A stretch of DNA of 18,394 nt from positions 1 through 18,394 of the forward strand of contig JAANBB010000638.1 of assembly GCA_014621425.1 (NCBI GenBank), read 5' to 3'. Made by a program: the position numbers and the translations under genes. Numbering within the stretch: position 1 is the first letter of the stretch; every line of letters starts with the position of its first letter. Shown piece after piece: positions 10,865 to 18,394 of the stretch. Under the pieces are notes generated by a model. It saw nothing but the letters and a program-made list of their open reading frames with translations. It ran no database searches and was not told where the DNA came from. The DNA comes from Cylindrodendrum hubeiense (lineage: Eukaryota; Ascomycota; Sordariomycetes; Hypocreales; Nectriaceae).

Positions 10865-13244
10865 GAAGAAGGCATAGAAGCGCATGACTGACTACAGCAT
10901 AAGAATCCATTACGGCTGAGTTTCATGGTTTGGGCTCCCGGGCCTGGGTCTACAGTGGCATTGGAAAGGAAAATGGAGCGCTGGCAATGGCAGGCAATTG
11001 GCAAACGATGCCGTTTCGACAAGAACTGCCTCGCCCGGCAAAAATTGGGGCCGGTGTAGCAGTAGGCCGCTGGGGCATTTCTGGAAGCCCCCCAAGAACA
11101 GCCAAAGGAGGGAGCGGGAATAGACGGGGCCGGTGAAGGTTCAGACTCCCCATGCTCTCTCGCCCGTGCGGATTTCCGTCTCCCGTCTTGCGTTGTCTTT
11201 CTATGTGGCCCCGCGGCCGCCGGGTCGCGAGAGAGCCGTGGTGGTCTGACTCTGACCTCTGAATTGCGCACCACCGAACCGCAGCCACACCTCCGGGGCT
11301 CGGGGTCTCGGGGGCGTGTCGCTGGGAGTCCCTGGGGATGCGAATCCACGAACAGGGAGCCTCAGCCAAACACGGAGCCTCACCGCTTGAGGATACCCAA
11401 CAAAAATAAGGGAGAGGCCGGAACTCGTTCGACAGCCGTACTATGTACTGTATCTGACTGTGCTTTACTAAGTAGTACGTAGCCCGTAGTCCGTAGGGAT
11501 GGCAGTGGATTGCAATTGCAATTGTTGTGCAATTCGGAACCAGGGTAGAAATGGCTTCAGCCCGGAACGAGAGGTGAGCCGCTCGTACGACCCACGTGCA
11601 TGTGTCTAAAGTGAATACCTGAGGTGCCAGGATCCAGGGGCGAGCAGTACGTACACGAATACTGGACTTGCGGTGTTTCGTGGTCCCTGTGTATTGCCGA
11701 TTTAGTGTCTGGTAACCACGGACGGCCAACGTGCTAAGTACCGGTAGCCCGGTCAGGGTAAGCAATTGTCGCCGGGATTGCGCCTATAGTTGAGTGGTAT
11801 CGTCGGGTTTGGCCGGGCGGCGCCGGTCGTCGGTTGGTGGCGGTGGCTTGCTGCTTGTTCGTCCCTTGTCATCAGGGCTGGGGTAATTTTTTTCCCTCTC
11901 GACGGCACTAGGATGCGGGATATGGAGTCGACGTTTGGCTTCGAATCGAGGCAGCGGGCGAGAATGGGGGAGGATTACAATTGACACGCATGTAAGGTGT
12001 GACTGATGCTGATGTGGATGCATTCGGTCGCCCACTCTTGGGTTCCTCGCTCTTCGTAACGCACCGAGAAGGGACTGGTTGCGGCAGTCAAAGAGCGAGA
12101 GTCTGGGCCTGGTGACGTTGGGTGGAGCATGCCGGGCGCACTTACCGAATGGATTGATTGGAGTTTGGCATTTGGCTGCGGTGACTGATTGATTAGGCGT
12201 GTCAACAGTGGCTAATGATTGATAAAAGAAACCAAACCCAGGGGGGTTGGCTTTAGCCAGTGAGAGGGTCGGGGGTGACAACGCCGGGTCAGGGGATCGG
12301 CAATCATTAGATCATCCAGTGACAAAAGTATGTCATGGCTCTGCCTGGGTCAGTCAGTCCTGATATCGGAGAAATGGGGGTACAGTGGCTTTGTGGTATG
12401 CGCACTGTATGCCGAGGTAGGGTATCTCCGGGGTAGGAAGGAGTGTGTGGCTGTCTGACTGTCTGTCTGCAGGTCCTCTGGGTCGCGACGACGTTGGAAA
12501 AGATAATAGACTTTGTGTGTTGGTAATTAGTTGCCCACTGGAAGAAAGTTACCTACCTACCACCTAGCCATCAATCATTTCCGAATACCAATGGCTACCA
12601 ATGACTCTCAATGGATATCAATGGCTGCATTGTGTTTCTCTTGGATAATGGACAATGGGCCGGGTCTGGGTTTATTACTCATGTGTGTTTACGTGTGTGT
12701 CGTCTCGTGTGTGCGTGTGGATTTCGGGCATGGGCCTCTTGGGTACGTAGGTATCGTCGTAGCCCCAGGTCCGACGAAACGACACCCTCCCTCTCCCTAG
12801 AGGCTTGGGTTGGGCTGAACTGGGGAAGAATGGGCGGCGGAGGGGGCGACAGAGGGGGCGTCTAGGGAATTCTTCCCGATGCGGTGTCCGGAGATCGATC
12901 AATGAAAGACGCACAAACGAGGCTAGAGCGAGCGAGGTTCGGCCTTCGTGATCTCGGCAACGGCAACGGCCAGGCGCTAATCAACTCGAACTCGGATGAC
13001 GGTACGGACTACGGCGACTGGAGACCGGGCACGTGGACGGTGTGCAGTGCGAAAATGTGCCGTTGTGCTCCTCCTGGTCCTCCTAGTCCTCATTGTCGGC
13101 CCTCTTTGTCTTCCTTATCCTGCTTATCCTCCCCTCTGCCGCCGATGCTGCTCCTCTTTTTCCTGGAGGGGGGAGGCGGTGCTCCGGGGGACCGTCCCCG
13201 GCCCGCTACTCGGTCGCCGCCGCCGCTTGCGGAGAAAGGAAGGA

Positions 13245-13308
13245 GATGCGAGGAGGAGGAAATGCGAGGAGGAGGAGATACGAGGACGAGGAGATGCAAG
13301 GAGATACG
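13245..13308 (+). repeat. Degenerate 16-bp tandem repeat, four units
   Basis: Units at 13245-13260, 13261-13276, 13277-13292 and 13293-13308 follow GATGCGAGGAGGAGGA with a few changes; the fourth is the most diverged. The strand is almost pure purine. It lies about 0.75 kb upstream of the reductase ATG. Confidence 0.85.
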
Positions 13309-13730
13309 ACGTTCAGTTGGGATAGCCTCGGGTGGTGCCCTGGTGGTGTTTCTGAACCTCGCAGGCCCAATACCAGCAGCTTGACTCTTGAGACATGGCC
13401 TCGGCAGTAGATCCCTGAGCCTTGGTCGCTCGTCTCTCCCACACCGGGCCACACGCTCCAAGGAAAAGGAAGACCAAGACTGACTGACTGTTGGGCCCCG
13501 GTAATGGTAGGTGGTAGGTACCTCTAGGTGGACACGCCGACACTAAAAAAAATGGCACTTAGGTACGTACCCGTCCGCACTGTGCTGGGTGCTCCCCCAA
13601 AGAACGCCCCCGGGTGCACACACACCCCTCCAAACCCACACGCCCGGGACTGAGCCTGGATTGGAGACTGGGATTGAGACTGGGAATCCCCAACCCGCAT
13701 CGGGTGGTGCTTCTCGCCTTAATTTTTAAA

Positions 13731-14051
13731 CCTCCAACACGCCCACTCCCGCCGCTCCCTCGCTCCTCCTTCTCCTGTCCAGGTCACCAATCTATCTACT
13801 GTCGAGCTTCCATCTTATCAATCGCATCAGCCGCCCTCTGATTTCCCTCTCGCTTGTGTATCTTACACCCTCTGCTTTACTGTCTTTGCTGTGGCAGTTT
13901 GGCCTCGACATGCTCACACCCCTCTGACATCGCCACACACACAAAACCCGCTACATTCAACTACCAACCGCTCGTCACGCACAACTCAACTCCTTCGTCT
14001 GCCATTCCCTCGTCCCGCTACGTGTGCGACGACCACACGTACTCACTCGCC
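13731..14051 (+). promoter_or_regulatory. Pyrimidine-rich leader of the reductase gene
   Basis: From just after an AT-rich element (TTAATTTTTAAA, about 13719-13730) to the ATG at 14052, the + strand is dominated by C and T (for example CTCCTTCTCCTGTCC near 13765), as is common around fungal transcription starts and 5' UTRs. It can be read in frame with the reductase but contains no in-frame ATG, so it is best taken as promoter and 5' UTR. The exact transcription start cannot be seen. Confidence 0.5.
13910..13927 (+). promoter_or_regulatory. Possible upstream ORF (Met-Leu-Thr-Pro-Leu-stop)
   Basis: ATGCTCACACCCCTCTGA lies in the putative leader, about 125 nt before the main ATG at 14052 and out of frame with it. 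If transcription starts upstream of 13910, this five-codon uORF could reduce translation of the reductase. It depends on where the mRNA begins. Confidence 0.35.
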
Positions 14052-15893
14052 ATGATCGCCACCGCTCCGCTCCCCATTGGCGGCATCGTCAACCCCGCCG
14101 ACGCCTCCCCCGCCGACGTCTTGTCCACTCCCTCTGTCGCCCCCTCCCTCACCTACTCGGACGACGATTCCGACAGCCAGGAAGATGAGCCCATCATTCC
14201 TGAGCGTCGTCGCCGCGCCTCTACCCGCCTCATTGCCCAGAGCGCCCGCGACATCCAGCGTATAACCGGAGAGTCTACTGCTGAGTTCGTCGGCCGCTGC
14301 TGCGGTGGCTCCGGCGGATGCTGCTTGGGCTCTCGTCGCCGCGACGTCGATTATGAGGATGTGTCTCTGCCTGAGAACGACGCCTTCAAGTCCCTGGCCA
14401 TCAAGCTTGGTGACATCCCTACCGACTTGACCGGCATTCTCGACATGCCTGAGAAGATTGTCTCATTCACCTCCATCCCCAGACCTACCAACCTGTCCCC
14501 CGCCGACTCGGGCGTCTCTCTCGTCAAAGATGCTGAGCCGGTCCCTCAGCCAGACCACCTCTGCCCAGGCCCCGGCTATGCGGCTGTCGACACTTCCATT
14601 CAGCCTCCTCGATTCGTCCAACCTCACCCTCCTCACAACGTCTACCCGGCTCGCATCCACAGCACCCGCGAGCTGACCAAGCCCGGTGCCGAGAAGCGCA
14701 CGTATCACTTTGATCTCGATATCACCGACTACCCCCCTGAGGAGATGTTTGACTTCAAGGTCGGCGGTGCCATTGGTATCATGGCCCCCAACTGCGACAT
14801 CTCTGTCGTGGACATTCTCGACGCCCTCATGGTGCCTCGCTTCCTGCGAGACAAGCCTGTCCTCATGAAGACCACCAAGGGTCGCTGGCCCACTGTTTGG
14901 GGTGATGACAAGCCCCGCGAGCTCATCACCACCCGCCGCGATCTACTTACATGGTGCACCGACATTCAGTCCTACGCTCCCCCCAAGCCCCTTCTCCGCG
15001 TGCTGGCCGAGTATGCCACTGCAGCCAACGAGAAGAAAATCCTCATGTACCTCTGCTCAAATGAGGGTTCAAGCGCCTTCTGCGACTTCCGAGGCGGTCC
15101 CCAGGTCACCCTTTCCCAGATCCTCAATGCCTTCCCCAGCTCCCACCCTCCCTTAGACGAGGTCCTCTCCGTCATGCAGCCCCTGATGCCCCGTTTCTAC
15201 TCGTTGTCCAACGACCCCACCGAGTCGTACCAGCTCCGTGACCATGCTCAGCGCCGCCTGATTGAGATTGCCGTCACTGTTCACGAGTCGATTGACTGGC
15301 TACGTGGCTGCCGAACGGGCGTTGGCTCTGGCTTTTTTGAGCGACAGGCTCGCAAGTACATCCGTGCTCAGAACGCCGGAGAGAAGACACCCGAGTTTTA
15401 TATCCCCATGTTCAAGGGTCTGATGGCGAACCCCCTGGCCAAGCAGTTCAACTCGGACGGCCCGATGCTTCTGATCGGTGCTGGTGTGGGCATTGCCCCC
15501 TTCCGAGGTTTCGTGCAGCGCCGCCTGAAGCAGGCCAACTGCGCCAACAAAGTGTGGGTGCTGCAAGGTATCCGCGACTCGCTGGTGGACGAAATCTACA
15601 ACGGCGAATGGGGCGTACACGAGTCTGAGGTCAAGCGCGTGGTGCAGAGCCGGGCTGGTACTGGACGCTATGTGCAGGAGGAGGTGCTCAACCAGTCGGA
15701 CTTGGTATGGTACATCATCAACTCGCTCGACGGACGCGTCTTTGTCTGTGGCAGTAGCAAGGGCATGGGCGAAGGCGTCGAAGATGCGCTTGTTGAGGTG
15801 GCAATGGCCAAGGGCAACCTGGAGCGCGAGGAGGCTCGCAACTTCTGGCAGCTCAAGAGGGAGGAGGGCCGATACATTGCCGAGACGTGGTAA
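14052..15893 (+). CDS. CPR-like FAD/NADPH oxidoreductase lacking the FMN domain
   Basis: Single exon, 613 aa. The frame is open back to 13854 but only through non-ATG codons; the first in-frame ATG is 14052 (CTCGCCATGATC). Residues 1-80 are acidic/Ser-rich, then arginine-rich. Residues 83-91 carry CCGGSGGCC, followed by LGSRRR. From about 190 the protein matches the ferredoxin-NADP reductase module of diflavin reductases: RFYSLSND (381-388, FAD-binding RxYSxxS), GVGSGFF in place of the usual GVCS, GAGVGIAPFRG (476-486, NADPH pyrophosphate), SRAGTGRYVQEEV (NADPH ribose-phosphate region), VFVCGSSKGMG (563-573, Cys566) and a C-terminal Trp613, which in this family stacks on FAD. No flavodoxin-like FMN domain precedes it, and an N-terminal region of about 180 residues has no recognised fold. 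It should move electrons from NADPH through FAD to an unknown acceptor. It is not Met10, Tah18 or a standard P450 reductase, judged by the missing domain. Confidence 0.92.
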   Translation: MIATAPLPIGGIVNPADASPADVLSTPSVAPSLTYSDDDSDSQEDEPIIPERRRRASTRLIAQSARDIQRITGESTAEFVGRCCGGSGGCCLGSRRRDVDYEDVSLPENDAFKSLAIKLGDIPTDLTGILDMPEKIVSFTSIPRPTNLSPADSGVSLVKDAEPVPQPDHLCPGPGYAAVDTSIQPPRFVQPHPPHNVYPARIHSTRELTKPGAEKRTYHFDLDITDYPPEEMFDFKVGGAIGIMAPNCDISVVDILDALMVPRFLRDKPVLMKTTKGRWPTVWGDDKPRELITTRRDLLTWCTDIQSYAPPKPLLRVLAEYATAANEKKILMYLCSNEGSSAFCDFRGGPQVTLSQILNAFPSSHPPLDEVLSVMQPLMPRFYSLSNDPTESYQLRDHAQRRLIEIAVTVHESIDWLRGCRTGVGSGFFERQARKYIRAQNAGEKTPEFYIPMFKGLMANPLAKQFNSDGPMLLIGAGVGIAPFRGFVQRRLKQANCANKVWVLQGIRDSLVDEIYNGEWGVHESEVKRVVQSRAGTGRYVQEEVLNQSDLVWYIINSLDGRVFVCGSSKGMGEGVEDALVEVAMAKGNLEREEARNFWQLKREEGRYIAETW

Positions 15894-18257
15894 TTTAGAG
15901 GCCGGCGACAACTGAGCTCGTCATAATTGCGGCACCTTGTGTGAGAATGACGACAAGCATGGTGGGCGGTAATGCCACCAAGGAGCTCAAACCAGACATG
16001 AGCGGGCTGGAACCTGTTCAATGAGGGACTGGATGGTTCCGAGAGTTGAGTGTACGAAAAGAGGAGTGTACATCCCCGATACGACCTGATGTTGGGACCT
16101 GATGAGCCTATGCATACTACTGTAGATGGCCCGGCGCAAGCAAGAAAGATGGCATTCACGGCACGGGATGGCACCAAGATTGCCATAAAAGAAAGATGGG
16201 AAGCATTTGGGAACTGGTATGGCGTTAGGGGGTTCGACGATTGGCATTTGCTTTTAACGATTTGGTTTTCATGATTCAAACCTAGCTCTCCTTGCCTGTA
16301 TACCAGACACGAGAGAGTGTTTTATACTTTGTATGCAGATGGACAATACCCTTGGCAGCGATTAAGAGGACCATGACCATGAGGGAAACCGCGATGTCCA
16401 TGGCAGGAAATTGACCTAAAATTTACATAACTTTACCTTGGACTTTTGCCTGCACCTGTGACTTTGGTTTGATGTTTGACTCTGGCTTTGAATTGCTCAG
16501 AGCGAGGGGATATGCGACCCGCTTGATTTCGCCCTGCTCAGCTACGGTCTGAGTTCGCTGGCTTGCTTTGGCATGCTTTGGCTTCGCTAAGGATGTGCGC
16601 GCTTCTTTTTTCTGGAATGATACGACATGGCCAATCGGTTGCTGCATACACGTATGTGGTAATACATGGCGGAAATCACATGAAAGATGGTGTGCGAGTG
16701 TGACCACTACGATCTGGTGAGATTTGTGTGGGTTACGACGTTCCAGATTGGTCATGCTTTTCCGTGAGGGTGTCAAGATGATAACGTCAATATCACATCA
16801 AAGGCCTGGAGGGCCTGGGCCTTCCTGGTGGCAATACGATGCGGCTGATATTCGATCTCGACTGTCGAGCCCGGCGGACTAGCCGAGGGCATAGACGGAG
16901 GGGTTCTTATTCTGAGTATTGGACGGAGTATTCGATTGAGGGGTTAGGGAGCGGGGAAGCCTGGTGATGATGGCAGCATCGGTGAGAGAGTAAAGGCGAG
17001 GCGGTTGAAAGGAAACTTGGATGAGTTCGAAAGCGCATTACAGGCATGATGTCAAAATACAATTCCAGACGTGATTGAGTCCTCGACGAAGCTCGAGTCG
17101 GGGAACGGAGGTGGTCGGGATTTCGGAGCTGGAGAAACGTGGTGCCTGGGAGCTAAACCTACGTACGACGTAAGTTAGTCTTCGCAAGAGTAGGCCTTGT
17201 AGGCGTCGCATGTCCCCAACCAGCGTTAGTGGGAATAATAGTGGGTTGTTGGGCATTTCGCAGCTGAATCAGCAGCGTGTAATCCAGTATTATCTGCGGT
17301 ACAGGAATAGTGTGCAGTACGTACCTTGGAAAGTGGGTGGACCCCGAATTGGATTTCCAACACGCGCGCGCGATCGACGACGAGGCTTTCCTGGTTCAAG
17401 AAGCTTGGGCGACGGACCGCCTAGGACCGCCTAGTTCCGCGTGCCGGCCACCCAACCAAATCAAGTCGGCACAGGCTGAACTACATACCTATCTAGGTAA
17501 TATGCATGGCACCACACTCCAGCACGTGCGCGCCGGGGATTGATAGCGAGTGAGAGGTGAAGAGGGCGGTCTACCGGGGGGATAATGCATGCGTGCGGCC
17601 GTGACTTGGCGTTAGTTGATGGGAGGATGGGGCCATTTCGCGGCGGAGTGGGGATCTAGATGGAGAGGGAGGGGACCGATCGGCCGTCATCGTTGGACGA
17701 CTTGTATGGTTTGGGAGGAGAGAAGCGGTGGGAAGATTGAGGTACAGTAGCGGATACGAAGGGGGAGAGGATGGGGCGTATACCCGGAGAGCCTGGTGGT
17801 TAGCAGTGGAATCTGGAATCTGTAGTCTGTACTCGGTAGCTCGGTTGGCCGTTATTGAGTTGATGGTGCTGATGCGGCTCTTGTTTTCGAGAGGGGGTTT
17901 TGTTGGAGAATTGTTTGAGACAATTGGAGCTGGAGTGATGGCATGCAAATGATGGAATCCCGCCTCTGTGGCGAGGCTATGGGTATCAATTGACCGACGA
18001 AGAGTATTGTTTGCACCGAAATGACATCAAATGCCATTATATTTAGGTATGATGATGCCACATGCACTTCAACCTGCCGTCAACGCAGGCTCTAGGGTAG
18101 TTGCCGGGACTGTGTACTACGTAGTAGGTCGGCGACGGGGTCTCTCTCCATAGCCCCGCCAGGTGGGTTAGAGACCGAGGAGTCGAGGAGTCCGAGGACC
18201 CAGCAGACGCCAAAGCTCCAGAGTCCAAGCTCGGCAAAAACGAGACCCAGCCCCGCT

Positions 18258-18264
18258 TATAAAT
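18258..18264 (+). promoter_or_regulatory. TATA-like box near the right edge
   Basis: TATAAAT in a GC-rich setting, 130 bp from the window end. It could be the core promoter of a + strand gene starting beyond the window. Motif only. Confidence 0.3.
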
Positions 18265-18294
18265 CCTGACGAAGCTTTTCTGGATCTCCGATGT

Positions 18295-18315
18295 GAGCTG
18301 CGAGCTGCGAGCTGC
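18295..18315 (+). repeat. Short tandem repeat (GAGCTGC)x3
   Basis: Three perfect copies of GAGCTGC, 30 bp downstream of the TATA-like box, so possibly within a 5' leader of the next gene. The unit is close to the 10844-10864 repeat. Confidence 0.9.
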
Positions 18316-18394
18316 GAAAGGGGAAAGGGAACTGCCGTCGCAGTCGTCGGCTGCTCGGCCGGGGTTTCATGCACCCAGGAGAGAGAGGGTCCCC

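Larger units (their letters stand above)
8938..14051. other. Long gene-poor region upstream of the reductase gene
   Basis: About 5.1 kb with no reading frame I can support as a gene on either strand. The longest minus-strand frame (10950-11765, 271 codons) and several of 120-185 codons have skewed, Arg/Pro/Ser-rich composition without domains. The region holds short tandem repeats (listed separately), TG-rich and TGTC-rich tracts near 12455-12471 and 12681-12720, a CT-rich tract at 13068-13140, and GTACGTAC palindromes. The right-hand end must contain the reductase promoter and leader. No tRNA, rRNA or transposon signature was recognised. Confidence 0.55.
15894..18394. other. Gene-free region downstream of the reductase
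   Basis: 2.5 kb with the reductase 3' UTR at its left and no supported gene. Frames of up to 125 codons (for example - strand 17571-17948 and 16423-16776) are low-complexity or lack motifs. Repeated GCTTTGG units occur near 16564-16584, and palindromic motifs occur at 17160-17167 (TACGTACG), 17317-17324 (GTACGTAC) and 17486-17499 (TACCTATCTAGGTA). Confidence 0.55.

Noticed and set aside
10950..11765. 271-codon minus-strand frame as a possible orphan gene
   Set aside because: No domain or family match by eye, low-complexity composition, and GC-rich DNA favours long chance frames.
12884..13384. 166-codon plus-strand frame
   Set aside because: It translates the CT-rich and purine repeat tracts, so the protein is mostly Pro/Ser and Glu/Arg runs.
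13854..14051. N-terminal extension of the reductase by 66 residues
   Set aside because: The frame is open but starts with TTG and has no ATG before 14052; the sequence looks like a pyrimidine-rich leader.
15300..15911. 203-codon minus-strand frame
   Set aside because: Antisense shadow of the reductase coding sequence.
16423..16776. 117-codon minus-strand frame with Lys/Pro/Gln-rich end
   Set aside because: The apparent repeats come from GCTTTGG/GACTTTGG-like DNA repeats; no domain.
17831..17860. A-box-like TAGCTCGGTTGG, possible tRNA
   Set aside because: No matching T-arm (GGTTCGA-type box) or acceptor stem could be found at the right distance.

Overview
The window looks like nuclear DNA of a filamentous ascomycete (Pezizomycotina, probably Sordariomycetes). 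It is GC-rich, genes are widely spaced, and introns are short (mostly 42-62 bp) with GT...AG ends and GCTGAC/CTAAC-like branch sites. The protein families are typical of moulds: fibrillarin, a membrane-anchored microsomal P450, a fungal caspase-like C14 protein and a CPR-type FAD/NADPH reductase. All gene models were built by hand from reading frames, splice sites and family motifs; the species assignment is inference.

Layout. At the left edge is the 3' part of the fibrillarin/Nop1 gene (+ strand, 44-1038, three exons visible, 5' end outside the window). It converges, across about 750 bp, on a complete four-exon cytochrome P450 gene (- strand, 1791-3499, 519 aa). A non-coding stretch of about 3 kb (3500-6466) separates the P450 start from a five-exon gene on the + strand (6467-8937, 728 aa). 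That gene joins a caspase-like (peptidase C14) domain to a conserved middle block and a C-terminal C2-like domain. About 5 kb without a credible gene follows (8938-14051), carrying short tandem repeats, purine/pyrimidine-biased tracts and recurrent small palindromes. Next is an intronless gene (14052-15893, 613 aa) for a CPR-like FAD/NADPH reductase that has no FMN (flavodoxin) domain and carries a striking CC-GGSGG-CC element. The last 2.5 kb (15894-18394) has no supported gene but ends with a TATA-like box that may belong to a gene beyond the window.

How the parts relate. There is no operon-like organisation and no clear biosynthetic cluster. Fibrillarin is housekeeping (rRNA 2'-O-methylation). 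The P450 is a class II monooxygenase that normally needs a diflavin reductase; the reductase here lacks the FMN domain, so direct pairing should not be assumed from proximity. The two most unusual genes are the caspase-C2 fusion, whose C2 half is interrupted by a 132-bp intron with an immediate in-frame stop if retained, and the FMN-less reductase with its paired-cysteine motif.
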